64,000 bases of DNA from an uncultured Bacteroidia bacterium (GCA_902768985.1 CACXNA010000016.1:1-64000), one strand, 5' to 3'. Numbered from the stretch's first letter, positions 1-12,037 are shown. Program-made: numbers and translations. Notes: a model not told the origin generated them from the sequence alone.

Positions 1-93
1 GGAACCACCTCTTCCCATCCCGAACAGAGAAGTTAAACCCGCCCGCGCCGATGGTACTGCCCCACCAGGTGGGAGAGTAGGTCGCTGCCGCTT
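1..93 (+). rRNA. rrf: 5S ribosomal RNA, 3' part
   Basis: The first ~90 bases match the bacterial 5S rRNA 3' portion: the segment with CCGAACAGAGAAGTTAAACC, then GATGGTACTGCC and GGGAGAGTAGGTCGCTGCC. The 5' end lies outside the window, so this is the last gene of an rRNA operon on the plus strand. The mature 3' end is placed near base 90 by the closing GCCGC stem and is uncertain by a few bases. A terminator follows directly. Confidence 0.93.
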
Positions 94-97
94 TTCG

Positions 98-137
98 GAG
101 ATCCGATTAAGTTTATCTTAGTCGGATCTCTTTTTTT
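98..137 (+). terminator. rRNA operon terminator
   Basis: A perfect 9-bp stem (GAGATCCGA at 98-106, TCGGATCTC at 122-130) with a 15-base loop is followed by seven T residues at 131-137. This is a classic intrinsic terminator placed immediately after the 5S rRNA. It separates the rRNA operon from the ATP synthase operon. Confidence 0.92.
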
Positions 138-207
138 GTACCCATATAGTCATTACTTGTGCTCTTTTAGTCAGTTCGGGCATGAACCGTAATCTCGGGA
201 ATTTTGC

Positions 208-215
208 TAACTTAG
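208..215 (+). promoter_or_regulatory. possible -7 box for the atp operon
   Basis: TAACTTAG resembles the Bacteroidota -7 consensus TAnnTTTG with one mismatch and lies 26 nt before the atpD start. No convincing -33 element is visible, so this is a weak call. Confidence 0.3.
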
Positions 216-223
216 TGGTTTGA

Positions 224-1765
<1,542 letters not shown>

Positions 1766-1769
1766 GTAT

Positions 1770-2021
1770 ATGAAAACGAAGACGTTGACCATACGCATCC
1801 TCACCCCTGAGGGCACGCTCCACGAGGGCACGGCGAGCGCCGTGTTCCTGCCGGGCAGCGTGAGCCCCTTCGAGGTGCTGCCCGGCCACGCGCCCATCAT
1901 CTCCGCGCTCAGCGCGGGGGAGATCCGCGTCGTGGACGGAGAGGAGCGGCGCTTTGCCATCCGGGGCGGCGTGGTCAAGGTCCGGGACAATGAAATCGAA
2001 GCCTGCGTGGAGACGGTATGA
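1770..2021 (+). CDS. atpC: ATP synthase F1 subunit epsilon (short form)
   Basis: Epsilon subunit of the rotor stalk, 83 aa. The visible sequence covers only the N-terminal beta-sandwich domain: TLTIRILTPEG at the start, then the FEVLPGHAPIISAL motif. The C-terminal two-helix domain that can inhibit ATP hydrolysis in E. coli (about 139 aa protein) is missing; this short form is usual in Bacteroidota. The ATG at 1770 was chosen because it lies 4 nt after the atpD stop and gives the family N-terminus; a longer reading from 1701 would overlap atpD. The stop overlaps the atpB start as ATGA, suggesting translational coupling. Confidence 0.93.
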   Translation: MKTKTLTIRILTPEGTLHEGTASAVFLPGSVSPFEVLPGHAPIISALSAGEIRVVDGEERRFAIRGGVVKVRDNEIEACVETV

Positions 2022-3076
2022 GAAAATGCTTGCTCATATTGTTTCTGATGCTGCCGGCAATGCTGTCGGCACAGATTCCCGATCAGGTCGGGGATGACGG
2101 CGGCAGCGTCATGTCCGGCAGCGACCGGGCATCTGAGGATTTCGACGTGTCAGAGTACCTCTTCGGACATGTCGGCGACGCCTACGAATGGCACATTACC
2201 ACGATCAATGAGAAGGAAATCGCCATCCCCCTGCCTTGCATCGTCATCGAGAACGGGGTGCACGTCTTCACGCTGCACCACGCGGAAGAGAACGGCTATA
2301 CGCTCAACGAGGACGGCAAGCTGGTGAATGCGCAGACTCTCAGGCGCCCGCTGGACATCTCCATCACCAAGAACGTGCTGGGGCTGATGATCGACAGTCT
2401 CCTGCTGGTCGTGCTGATCCTGCTCTGCGCCCGCTGGTACAGGACACACGATGTCCTGAAGGAGAAGCCCACGGGCCTTGCAGCCCTGCTGGAGCCGGTC
2501 ATCGTGATGATCGAGCAGGATGTGGTCAAAGATGCCGTGGGGCCCGAATACAAGCGTTTCTCGCCTTATCTGCTGACCGCCTTCTTCTTCATCCTGATCA
2601 ACAATCTGATGGGCATTGTCCCGGTGTTCCCGGGCGGTGCCAACATCACGGGCAACATCGCCGTGACGGGCGTTCTCGCCCTCTTCACCTTCCTGATGGT
2701 CAACCTCTTCGGCAACAAGCATTACTGGAAGGACATCCTCTGGCCGGACGTGCCTATCTTCCTGAAGGCCATCCCCATCATGCCGGTTATCGAGATCCTG
2801 GGCATGTTCACCAAGCCCTTCTCGCTGATGATACGACTGTTCGCGAATATACTCGCGGGGCATATCATGCTCCTGAGCGTGATCATGCTGATCTTCCTCA
2901 CCGCCTCGATGGGCCCTGTCCTGAACGGCTCCATGACCCTCATCGCCGCACTTTTCGGCGTCTTCCTGGACTGCCTGGAGCTGCTCGTCGCCTTCCTGCA
3001 GGCCTATGTGTTCACCATGCTCTCGGCCGTCTTCATCGGCCTGGCGCATCAACATCCCGAAACAGAAACCAACTAA
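2018..3076 (+). CDS. atpB: ATP synthase F0 subunit a
   Basis: Membrane subunit a (352 aa), which forms the proton half-channels against the c ring. An N-terminal signal-like segment (MRKCLLILFLMLPAMLSA) is typical of Bacteroidota AtpB, followed by the periplasmic motif GHVGDAYEWHITT. Several membrane segments follow. The essential arginine is in SLMIRLFANILAGH, at about residue 273. Oddity: residues ~19-39, just after the signal peptide, are encoded by a pair of inverted repeats (2073-2134) of a family found elsewhere in this window, so they look like an in-frame insertion. The start overlaps the atpC stop. No separate atpI-like gene lies between atpC and atpB. Confidence 0.95.
   Translation: MRKCLLILFLMLPAMLSAQIPDQVGDDGGSVMSGSDRASEDFDVSEYLFGHVGDAYEWHITTINEKEIAIPLPCIVIENGVHVFTLHHAEENGYTLNEDGKLVNAQTLRRPLDISITKNVLGLMIDSLLLVVLILLCARWYRTHDVLKEKPTGLAALLEPVIVMIEQDVVKDAVGPEYKRFSPYLLTAFFFILINNLMGIVPVFPGGANITGNIAVTGVLALFTFLMVNLFGNKHYWKDILWPDVPIFLKAIPIMPVIEILGMFTKPFSLMIRLFANILAGHIMLLSVIMLIFLTASMGPVLNGSMTLIAALFGVFLDCLELLVAFLQAYVFTMLSAVFIGLAHQHPETETN
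2073..2134 (+). repeat. palindromic repeat pair inside atpB
   Basis: Two short palindromes, 2073-2098 (AGATTCCCGATC, then GGTCGGGGATGAC) and 2108-2134 (GTCATGTCCGGCAG, then CGACCGGGCATCT), face each other as in the repeat pairs at 6851-6910 and inside metH. They are read in frame as part of atpB, downstream of the signal peptide. Some bases have drifted from a perfect palindrome. Confidence 0.7.
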
Positions 3077-3089
3077 AAATGATACAGTT

Positions 3090-3335
3090 ATGATTGGAAC
3101 TCTTCTTCAAGCAGCTGCGCTCGCCAAGTTTGGCGGCGCGATCGGAGCCGGCATCGTGGCCATCGCGTCCGGTATCGGTATCGGTAAACTTGCCCAGTCC
3201 ACGATGGAGGCTTCCGCCCGCCAGCCGGAGATTTCCGGCAGTCTGCGGACCACGGCCATCATCATCGGCGCCCTTATCGAAGGCGTCTGCCTCTTCGGTG
3301 TGCTCGTTTGCCTGCTGGCCGTCCTCCGTTCGTAG
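3090..3335 (+). CDS. atpE: ATP synthase F0 subunit c
   Basis: Subunit c (81 aa), two membrane helices with the glycine-rich GAIGAGIVAIASGIGIG in the first and the ion-carrying glutamate E64 in GALIEGVCLFG in the second. The polar loop contains ARQPE. The glutamate is followed by Gly rather than the Ser/Thr seen in sodium-type rings, so proton coupling is the inference. The ATG at 3090 gives the normal family length; an earlier ATG at 3079 is out of frame. Confidence 0.96.
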   Translation: MIGTLLQAAALAKFGGAIGAGIVAIASGIGIGKLAQSTMEASARQPEISGSLRTTAIIIGALIEGVCLFGVLVCLLAVLRS

Positions 3336-3338
3336 CCT

Positions 3339-3845
3339 ATGTCGCTGATTACACCGGATTTCGGCCTCCTCTTCTGGATGGTCGTGATCTTCGGGATCGT
3401 GTTCTTCCTGCTTGCGAAGTTCGGCTTCCCGGTGATCACGAACGCCGTGCAGAAGCGCTCCGACCATATCGCCGACTCGCTCAAGGCCGCAGATGAGGCC
3501 CAGGCGCGGCTGGCAGGCATGGCTGAAGAGCACGCACGCATGATCGAGGAGACCCGCCTGGAGCAGAGCCGCATCCTCAAGGAGGCGTCCGAGTCGCGCG
3601 AGAAGATTATCGCGCAGGCGAAGGAGGACGCGGCCGCCGAGGCGGCGAAGCTGCTCGACCACGCCAAGGTGGAGATCGCCGCGGAGCGCGAGAGCGCCAT
3701 CCGCGACATTCGCCGCCAGGTGGCGATGATTTCGGTGGAAGTGGCGGAAAAGATCGTGCGCAAGGACCTCGCCGAGGGCGACGACCAGCTCGCCCTGCTC
3801 GACCGCCTGGTCGATGAGGCCGAACAGGCGCAAATTCCTAACTGA
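3339..3845 (+). CDS. atpF: ATP synthase F0 subunit b
   Basis: Peripheral stalk subunit b, 168 aa. One N-terminal membrane helix ([19 protein letters not shown]) is followed by a long charged, alanine-rich region expected to form the coiled-coil stator, ending in [10 protein letters not shown], a family signature. It starts 3 nt after the atpE stop and is followed 8 nt later by atpH. Confidence 0.96.
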   Translation: MSLITPDFGLLFWMVVIFGIVFFLLAKFGFPVITNAVQKRSDHIADSLKAADEAQARLAGMAEEHARMIEETRLEQSRILKEASESREKIIAQAKEDAAAEAAKLLDHAKVEIAAERESAIRDIRRQVAMISVEVAEKIVRKDLAEGDDQLALLDRLVDEAEQAQIPN

Positions 3846-3853
3846 CGGATTAG

Positions 3854-4329
3854 ATGAATACGGGTATTCTCGCTACGCGATATGCCACCGCCCTGCTCCG
3901 CTACACGGAGGAGACGGGCGGCGGGGAGCGCGTGTGCGCCCAGGTGCGCCGCCTGCTCGAGCATCCGCAGGAGAATCCCGGCCCGCTCGAGCCCGAGCTG
4001 GAGCGTCTCGTCCGCCTCTTGGTCAAGAACGGCCGCCTGGAGGACGTACGCTTCGTTTTCCGCTCATTCATCGCAATGTACTACCGCTCCCGCGGCATCG
4101 AGGTGGCCCGCCTGACCACCGCCGTGCCCGCGGAGGCGCTGGAGCGCAGGCTCCGTACCATGCTGGAGAAGCAGCTCGGCTGCGAGGTGCTTCTCGAGAC
4201 ATCCGTCGATCCCGACCTGCTCGGCGGCTTCACCCTCGAGATCGGCGACTACCTGCTGGACGGCAGTGTGCGTCGCCAGATCGAGACCATCCGTCGGCAG
4301 TTTGTCATTTCAAACAACAGAATCGTATA

Positions 4330-4330
<1 letters not shown>
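3854..4330 (+). CDS. atpH: ATP synthase F1 subunit delta
   Basis: Delta subunit (158 aa), which links the peripheral stalk to the top of F1. The N-terminal [11 protein letters not shown] motif and the C-terminal [21 protein letters not shown] match the family. The stop overlaps the atpA start by one base (TAATG), consistent with translational coupling. Confidence 0.95.
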
Positions 4331-5922
<1,592 letters not shown>

Positions 5923-5925
5923 GGG

Positions 5926-6846
5926 ATGGCATCGCTTCGCGAAATAAAAGACCGGATCGGGTCGGTCCGCAGCACGCTGAAGATCACTTCGGCGATGAAG
6001 CTCGTGGCCTCCGCGAAGCTCCGCAAGGCGCAGAAGGCCATCGAAGCCTTGCGGCCTTATGAGCGTACCCTCGCGGAAATCTATACGGCGATTGGATCTG
6101 CCGGGCCGGCAGCTGCCCCTTCTCCGCTATCGAGCTCCGCTTCGCTGACGCTCGACCCTGTCCGGGTGAACGGCTCCGAAGGGGCACTGCCGTTCCCGGC
6201 AGACCGTGTGACACCTACAGCAGTCGTGGCGATTGCGTCCAACAGTTCTCTGTGCGGCGGGTTCAACGCGAACGTGGTCCGCAAGGCGCTGGAGACCATC
6301 CGCGGCTGTGAAGGCGCGGTGGAGGTCTATCCGCTGGGGCGGAAGATGGCCGAGGCGCTGCGCCGCGCCGGCTACACCGCCGACCGGGACTACAACGACC
6401 TCGTCGGTCACCCGTCCTATGAGCAGTCCGCCGCCCTGGCGCGCAGCCTCGCCGAGCGTTTCGAACGCGGCGAGCTCGCCCGCGTGGTGCTGGTCTACAC
6501 CAGCTTCGTGTCGGCCTCCCGCCAGGAGCCCGTCGCGGAGACGTATCTGCCGTTCTCTGCGTCATACGCCGGCTTGACCGGTGAATCCCCCGAAGAGGAG
6601 TACCTCCTCGAGCCGGATGCGGCGGCGCTGACCGCGCAGCTGCTCCCGCAGGTGATGCTGCTGAAATTCCACGCGGCCATTCTGGATTCCGCAGCCGCGG
6701 AGCAGGCCGCCCGCACGCTTGCGATGCAGACCGCGACCGACAACGCCGAGGATCTGCTCGGCGAGCTCACGCTCGAATACAACAAGGGGCGCCAGCAGAA
6801 GATCACCGCCGAGATCCTCGATCTCCTCGGCGGCTCTCAGCAATAG
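5926..6846 (+). CDS. atpG: ATP synthase F1 subunit gamma, with in-frame repeat insertion
   Basis: Gamma subunit, the central rotor shaft (306 aa). The N-terminal helix (REIKDRIGSVRSTLKITSAM), the SSLCGGFNANV motif and the C-terminal helix (ARTLAMQTATDNAEDLL) are intact. Residues ~59-93 are encoded by a 102-bp palindromic element (6101-6202) that also lies inside manA. It sits between the N-terminal helix and the first strand of the globular domain, a surface loop where extra sequence could be tolerated. As the only gamma gene in an otherwise intact operon it is presumably functional. Last gene of the operon; facing inverted repeats follow. Confidence 0.95.
   Translation: MASLREIKDRIGSVRSTLKITSAMKLVASAKLRKAQKAIEALRPYERTLAEIYTAIGSAGPAAAPSPLSSSASLTLDPVRVNGSEGALPFPADRVTPTAVVAIASNSSLCGGFNANVVRKALETIRGCEGAVEVYPLGRKMAEALRRAGYTADRDYNDLVGHPSYEQSAALARSLAERFERGELARVVLVYTSFVSASRQEPVAETYLPFSASYAGLTGESPEEEYLLEPDAAALTAQLLPQVMLLKFHAAILDSAAAEQAARTLAMQTATDNAEDLLGELTLEYNKGRQQKITAEILDLLGGSQQ
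6101..6202 (+). repeat. 102-bp palindromic element, copy in atpG
   Basis: A 102-bp segment that aligns without gaps to 30535-30636 in manA, with under ten visible mismatches. The ends form a long inverted repeat: CCGGGCCGGCAG, one base, then TGCCCCTT at the left, and AAGGGGCA, CTGCCG, TTCCCGG at the right. The element is 34 codons long and is read in the same frame and orientation in both genes. It encodes an Ala/Pro/Ser-rich peptide containing DPVRVNG. Confidence 0.9.
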
Positions 6847-6850
6847 CAAA

Positions 6851-6910
6851 AGATTCCGGGTCAAGCCCGGAATGACTATAAAAAAGTCATTCCAGCGAAC
6901 GCTGGAATCT
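6851..6910. repeat. facing inverted repeats at the atpG / S41 protease convergence
   Basis: Two palindromes, 6851-6877 (AGATTCCGGG, spacer, CCCGGAATGACT) and 6885-6910 (AGTCATTCCAGCG, then CGCTGGAATCT), lie between convergent genes. Each can form a hairpin, and an AT-rich stretch (ATAAAAAAG) lies between them. They probably act as transcription end points for both genes. Related repeats occur at 35602-35648, 45736-45762 and 57195-57255, and inside atpB and metH. Confidence 0.8.
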
Positions 6911-6919
6911 CCTTCCTGT

Positions 6920-8371
6920 TTACGGTAATTTCAGATAAACGCCGAAACCGGGACGGTCGTAGTCCTGGAGAACCGGTGCGTCGTCAGCCCCGGTAGATTC
7001 GAGGCTGTGGGCTGCGGGCGCGGGCGTCGGATAGCCGCACAGGGCGAGCGCGCGGGCCAGCATGTCCTCCTGCGGATCGCCCAGGGGGCAGGGGTTTTTC
7101 GGATTGTCCTTCACGGCGTAGTCCGGCGTCAGGCCGTCCGGCATGCAGCGGGTCACGCCGTCCTTGTCCGCGAAGCGGGCGTACATCAGGTAGAGGGCCC
7201 AATTCTCGGTGTAGCGCTTGCCCTCGTCCGGGTCGACGCCCTTTTCCCGCGACTCGTCGGCCGTCTCCTTGTAGAAATCCGGTCCCCTGAAAAGCCAGCC
7301 GGTGCAGAATTTCCCGTGGGTCTGGGCTCCGACCAGGGTGATGTCCATGTAGGGATACAGGTCGCAGAGCAAGGCTTCCGACGCGGAAGCGGTGCCGGAA
7401 CTGACGATGGCGTACAGCCTGGAGAGCCCGAGATTGGCGTCAGCCGTGGAGAAATCGTATTTCTGGCCGTCGGTGGTTGAAAATTTGAACTCGGTCGTGA
7501 AGTAGCTCCTGTTATCCACGCCTTCCTTCGCATATTGCGCCGTCAGCTTGCTGTTGTATACTTCCGTGGACAGGACGCTTTTGGCCTTGACCTCCGCTTC
7601 GGGGGCCAGCATCGAGGCGAAGAACTGCTCCGCGAGGACGAAGCCGCCGCCGTTGTAGCGCAGGTCGAGGATCAACTCGCTGACGCCGGCCTGCTTGAAG
7701 GCCTTGCAGATGCTGATCAGGTCTTTGTAGGAGTCCAGGGTGAAGCTCGTGTAGGCCAGGTAGCCTACCTTCTTGCCGCCGCAGTCGAAGATCTTGCTGA
7801 GCAGGACGGGATTCTCGTACATGTCGCGGGCGGTCAGTTGGATGGTCGCGCCGGACTTCATGCCGAGGGTCACCCGGTCTTTGTTGCGGAGTGCCTGCTT
7901 GATGAAGGCGGAGTAGTCCTGGGTGGGGATTGGGCTGCCGTTCAGCGAGGTGATGGCGTCGCCGCGCTTCAGGCCCGCTTCCTCCGCGGGGCTGCCCGCA
8001 TAGGTGTAGAGCACGATGAGCTGCGCGGCGGACAGATCCATGCCTACCTCGAAGCCGAAACCCTTCCGGTGGCCGGTCGTGCTGTCATAGAAGCTGTCAA
8101 CATCGTCCGTGAGCAGGGTCCAGCGGTCGTCCCGGTAACGGACGGATTGCACTTTCGCAATCGGTTCGTCCGCGGTTTTCCAGTCCTTGAGCGCCGCAGC
8201 CACTTCCTCGTTCCAGAGGTAGTATTGATTGATGCGGTTGAACGCAAAGGTGTTGACATAGAGATAGACCTTCCGCTGCTCCGTCTGCTCCGGCAGGGTC
8301 GAATCCTTGTTGCAGCCGGCGAAGCAAAGCCCCAGCAGGAGTATCGTCAGAATACCGATCTTTGTCTTCAT
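6920..8371 (-). CDS. S41 family C-terminal-processing peptidase, lipoprotein
   Basis: Secreted serine protease of the S41 (Tsp/CtpA-like) family, 483 aa. A lipoprotein signal peptide (ILLLGLCFAGC) starts the protein. A PDZ domain follows (YAGSPAEEAGLKRGDAITSL), then the S41 catalytic domain with LDLRYNGGGFV and the serine motif GTASASE at about residues 326-332. The catalytic lysine is probably in the GKFCTG motif downstream. The ATG at 8371 was chosen because it gives a clean lipoprotein signal; the frame is open 42 codons further upstream without a signal. A TATATTTG box lies only 6 nt before this ATG. The substrate is unknown; surface protein turnover or peptide use are both possible. Confidence 0.9.
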   Translation of the reverse strand: MKTKIGILTILLLGLCFAGCNKDSTLPEQTEQRKVYLYVNTFAFNRINQYYLWNEEVAAALKDWKTADEPIAKVQSVRYRDDRWTLLTDDVDSFYDSTTGHRKGFGFEVGMDLSAAQLIVLYTYAGSPAEEAGLKRGDAITSLNGSPIPTQDYSAFIKQALRNKDRVTLGMKSGATIQLTARDMYENPVLLSKIFDCGGKKVGYLAYTSFTLDSYKDLISICKAFKQAGVSELILDLRYNGGGFVLAEQFFASMLAPEAEVKAKSVLSTEVYNSKLTAQYAKEGVDNRSYFTTEFKFSTTDGQKYDFSTADANLGLSRLYAIVSSGTASASEALLCDLYPYMDITLVGAQTHGKFCTGWLFRGPDFYKETADESREKGVDPDEGKRYTENWALYLMYARFADKDGVTRCMPDGLTPDYAVKDNPKNPCPLGDPQEDMLARALALCGYPTPAPAAHSLESTGADDAPVLQDYDRPGFGVYLKLP

Positions 8372-8377
8372 GGCAAG

Positions 8378-8385
8378 CAAATATA
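8378..8385 (-). promoter_or_regulatory. -7 box for the S41 protease
   Basis: Perfect TAnnTTTG match (TATATTTG on the minus strand) ending 6 nt before the start codon. Transcription would begin almost at the ATG. The -33 element is not clear. Confidence 0.5.
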
Positions 8386-8791
8386 GCGATTCCACAGGGA
8401 AAAAACCATAAATTAGGGGTGCGAGGTAACACTTTTTCAGGGAGAAAGGCGCGGAAAAGGGCTCGTTGTGAAGAGGATTCAAAACGCTTGAAATCAACCT
8501 ATTAGCGAGGGAGCGCGTATTTATTAAAAAAATTCAATATTAATGTTTGGAAGGGAATTTAAAAATTTGCTTACAATCCGAAATTTAAAATCTTCAAAAC
8601 TCGCAGATTCTTCCGATTTTGGCCTTGAATTCGCTCTTTGGCTCAATTCGTTACGCGATTACGAATTTGGAATTCTAAATTTTTTTTCCGACATTGCGCC
8701 AAAATTGCGTGTTCCCAAGCCGGAACACCAGTTGCAGGTTGACTATATAATTAGGTTAGTATAGTTTATTGTTTAATTAAAGTATCTGCTT
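8386..8791. other. AT-rich intergenic region before susC
   Basis: About 400 bases between the divergent S41 and susC genes, clearly richer in A and T than its surroundings, with several runs such as AAATTTAAAA and AATTTTTTTTCC. A 73-codon open frame (8543-8764) is present, but its composition is that of spacer DNA and I do not call it a gene. The susC promoter should lie here, probably in the segment 8730-8770, but no good TAnnTTTG match is visible. The long leader could hold regulatory sites for an ECF sigma or other activator. Confidence 0.5.
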
Positions 8792-11700
8792 ATGAAAAAA
8801 GCAAAACTGTTCTTCAGCACCCTGTTTGTGCTGCTTGGCGTGACGCTTGCCGCACAGAACGTGCAGGTTTCCGGCGTCGTTCGCGAGAGCAACGGAGATG
8901 CTGTTACAGGTGTAGCCGTGCAGCTTAAGGGCAGCACGACCATCTATGCGATGACGGATGTCTACGGTAACTACCGGATCACGGTCCCGTCCAATGGCAC
9001 CCTCACCTACACTTGTCTTGGTTTCAAGACCCTTGAGGTCCCTGTGGCCGGACGTGCCGTCATCGATGTCACCCTCGAGGCCGACACCGAAATGCTTTCC
9101 GAGACCATCGTCGTGGCCTTCGGTAAGTCGACGAAGGAGGCCTTTACCGGTTCCGCCAAGGTGCTCGACGACGAGAAGCTTTCGCTCTCTCAGGTCGCCA
9201 GCGCCACGAACGCTCTCGCCGGCCAGGTGGCCGGTGTGCAGCTGGTTTCCTCCAACGGCGCTCCGGGTTCCTCCGCCACCATCCGCGTGCGTGGTATCTC
9301 CTCCATCAACGCCGGTAAGGATCCGCTCATCGTCGTGGACGGTGTGCCTTACGACGGCGACATGAACAACATCGCCCCGAGCGATATCGAGTCCATGACC
9401 GTCCTCAAGGATGCTGCTTCCAACGCCCTGTACGGCGCCCGTGGTGCCAACGGTGTGATCATGATCACCACCAAGAAGGGTAAGGTCGGCCAGGCCGTGG
9501 TGTCCCTCGACGCCAAGGTCGGTTTCAACACCCGGGCCCTCCAGGAGTACGAAACCATCAGCGATCCGCGCGCCTACTACGAGCAGCACTACAAGGCTCT
9601 CTATAACTACTATACCGCCGCCACCACCGCTGACGGTCTCGGCCTGACGGCTGACGAGGCTTACATGCGTGCGAACGACAACCTGTTCGACGTCACCGCC
9701 GGTGGTCTGGGCTACCAGACTTACACCTTCCCGGCCGGCGAGTATGCCATCGGCCGCAACGGCAAGTTCAACCCGAACGCCACCGAGGGCTACCAGCTGG
9801 GTGACTTCCTGGTGAAGTCCGACAACTGGGCCAACGAGGTGTACCGCAAGGGTCTCCGCCAGGAGTACACGCTCACCATCTCCGGTGCGCAGAACCGCCT
9901 GTCCTACTTCTCCTCCCTCAGCTACCTGAGCAACAACGGTATCGTCGAGAACTCCGACCACAAGCGTCTGGCCGCCCGTCTGAAGGCTGACTATCAGGCC
10001 AAGGACTGGCTCAAGGTCGGCGCCAACATGTCCTATACCAAGTTCAACTTCAACCAGCTGAGCAACAACGGTACCGAAGGTTCGACCGGTAACATCTGGG
10101 CCTACACGTCCCAGATCGCCCCGATCTATCCGCTCTATATCCGCAACGCCGACGGTTCCCAGTACTACGACGTGAACGGCATCGCCGTCCTCGATCACGG
10201 TAACGGCAACCTCAACACCGGCGGTATCCCGGGCACGTCCCGTCCTTTCATCACGGACGCCAACCCGATCCTCGCCAACAAGTACAACACGAACAATGCG
10301 GAAGGTAACGCGCTCTCCGCGCAGGGCTACATCGACATTGACATCGTCAAGGGCCTGACCCTGACCATCAATGCTTCCGCAACGCTTGACGAGACCCGCT
10401 CCAACTACGTCTACAACCCGTACTACGGGCAGTTCCGCACCACGGGCGGTACCGTCAGCGTGGGCCACACCCGCAGCTATGCCTGGAATGCCCAGCAGCT
10501 CCTCAACTACACCCGTGACTTCGGTCAGCACTCCGTGAGCGCGCTCCTTGGCCACGAGTACTACAGCCGCAAGTACTACTATCTGGATGCTTCCAAGAGC
10601 CACATGTTCTCCCAGAGCAATAAGGAGCTCAACGGCGCCGTTGTGGATACCCAGGGTGCGTCTTCCTATCAGACCCACTACAACAACGAGGGTTACTTCA
10701 CCCGCATCCAGTACGATTACGCTGACCGTTACTTCCTGTCCGGTTCCTTCCGTTTCGACGCTTCTTCCCGCTTCGCTCCGGCCCGCCGCTGGGGTAAGTT
10801 CTGGAGCGTCGGTGCCGCCTGGATCATGAGCAAAGAGAGCTGGTTCAACGCTCCTTGGATTGACGAGTTCAAGCTCAAGGCTTCCGTTGGTAGCCAGGGT
10901 AACGACTCCGTCGGTTCCTACCGCTACACGGATATCTTTGAAATCGTCCCGTCCGACGGCGAGGTGTCCACGATCTTCTCCAGCAAGGGTAACCCCGAGA
11001 TCACCTGGGAGACCAACACCAACATCAACGCCGGTATCGAGTTCTCCTTCCTCCGCCGCCGCATCAGCGGTACCATCGAGTTCTTCAACCGCAAGACCAC
11101 GGACATGCTGTTCCCGACGCCGGTCGCCCCGTCCCAGGGTTACGACGAACTGTGGAAGAATATCGGTGACATGAACAACCGCGGTGTGGAAGGCGACTTC
11201 TACTTCGGTATCATCGACACGCGTGACGTCCAGTGGGACTTCAACCTGAACGTGTCCTACCTGAATAACAAGATTGCTTACCTCGCTGACAATGTGAAGG
11301 ACTCCGTCCGCTACGACTCCGAGGGCAACGCCTACGAGGGCTACACCAGCGGCAACTTCTTCTACGCTGAGGGCATGCCGATGTACACCTGGTACACCTA
11401 CGAGTATGCCGGTGTCGACCAGACCACGGGTAAGTCCCTCTGGTACAAGGATATCCTTGACGACAACGGTGTGCCTACGGGTCGCGAGACCACCGACGAG
11501 TACTCCAAGGCCACGCGCTACGTGACCGGCAAGAGCACCCTCGCTCCGATCTTCGGCGGTTTCGGTACCAGCCTCCGCGCCTACGGTTTCGACTTCGCCG
11601 TGAACTTCACCTACCAGCTCGGTGGTTGGCAGTACGACGGCACCTACGCGCGCTTCATGTACTCCCCGACCTCCAACTCGACTGGCTACAACTACCACAA

Positions 11701-12034
11701 GGATCTGCTGAACGCCTGGACGCCGACGAACAAGAGCACGACCATCCCGCGCTTCCAGTACGGTGATACCTACTCCAACTCTCACTCCACGCGCTTCCTG
11801 ACCTCTGCTTCCTACCTGACCCTGCAGAACATCAATGTCGGCTACACCTTCCCGGAGAAGCTGACGTCCAACATCCAGATCAGCGCGCTGAGACTCTACC
11901 TCGCCGTTGAGAACGTGTTCTACTGGTCCGCTCGCAAGGGCTTTGACCCCAGCCAGAGCTATTCTTCCGCATCCAACGCTACGAGATACGCTCCGATGAG
12001 AACGTTCTCCGCCGGTGTTACGCTTAAATTCTAA
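8792..12034 (+). CDS. SusC/RagA-family TonB-dependent outer membrane receptor
   Basis: Outer membrane importer of the SusC family, 1080 aa, energised by TonB. It has a signal peptide (to about residue 21) and a carboxypeptidase-regulatory-like beta domain (VSGVVRESNGDAVTGVAV to about residue 95). Next come a TonB-box-like segment (ETIVVAFG), a plug domain with the SusC hallmark ASNALYGARGANGVIMITTK, and a large barrel ending in Phe (VTLKF). It pairs with the SusD-like gene 18 nt downstream. Codons are strongly biased to GGT, CGT and TCC, suggesting high expression. No glycoside hydrolase lies nearby, so the substrate cannot be assigned; the protease genes downstream hint at peptides, but this is inference. 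Confidence 0.96.
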   Translation: MKKAKLFFSTLFVLLGVTLAAQNVQVSGVVRESNGDAVTGVAVQLKGSTTIYAMTDVYGNYRITVPSNGTLTYTCLGFKTLEVPVAGRAVIDVTLEADTEMLSETIVVAFGKSTKEAFTGSAKVLDDEKLSLSQVASATNALAGQVAGVQLVSSNGAPGSSATIRVRGISSINAGKDPLIVVDGVPYDGDMNNIAPSDIESMTVLKDAASNALYGARGANGVIMITTKKGKVGQAVVSLDAKVGFNTRALQEYETISDPRAYYEQHYKALYNYYTAATTADGLGLTADEAYMRANDNLFDVTAGGLGYQTYTFPAGEYAIGRNGKFNPNATEGYQLGDFLVKSDNWANEVYRKGLRQEYTLTISGAQNRLSYFSSLSYLSNNGIVENSDHKRLAARLKADYQAKDWLKVGANMSYTKFNFNQLSNNGTEGSTGNIWAYTSQIAPIYPLYIRNADGSQYYDVNGIAVLDHGNGNLNTGGIPGTSRPFITDANPILANKYNTNNAEGNALSAQGYIDIDIVKGLTLTINASATLDETRSNYVYNPYYGQFRTTGGTVSVGHTRSYAWNAQQLLNYTRDFGQHSVSALLGHEYYSRKYYYLDASKSHMFSQSNKELNGAVVDTQGASSYQTHYNNEGYFTRIQYDYADRYFLSGSFRFDASSRFAPARRWGKFWSVGAAWIMSKESWFNAPWIDEFKLKASVGSQGNDSVGSYRYTDIFEIVPSDGEVSTIFSSKGNPEITWETNTNINAGIEFSFLRRRISGTIEFFNRKTTDMLFPTPVAPSQGYDELWKNIGDMNNRGVEGDFYFGIIDTRDVQWDFNLNVSYLNNKIAYLADNVKDSVRYDSEGNAYEGYTSGNFFYAEGMPMYTWYTYEYAGVDQTTGKSLWYKDILDDNGVPTGRETTDEYSKATRYVTGKSTLAPIFGGFGTSLRAYGFDFAVNFTYQLGGWQYDGTYARFMYSPTSNSTGYNYHKDLLNAWTPTNKSTTIPRFQYGDTYSNSHSTRFLTSASYLTLQNINVGYTFPEKLTSNIQISALRLYLAVENVFYWSARKGFDPSQSYSSASNATRYAPMRTFSAGVTLKF

Positions 12035-12037
12035 TTG

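Noticed and set aside
3814-4329. A 172-residue N-terminal extension of AtpA
   Set aside because: The frame is open but overlaps atpH and has no family match; the ATG at 4330 is coupled to the atpH stop.
8543-8764. A 73-codon open frame in the AT-rich region before susC
   Set aside because: Composition matches the surrounding spacer, no motif or start signal, and it overlaps the likely promoter region.
8777-11785. A 1002-codon open frame opposite the SusC gene
   Set aside because: Antisense shadow with a Val/Gly/Asp/Glu-rich, repeat-free translation; SusC is clear on the other strand.
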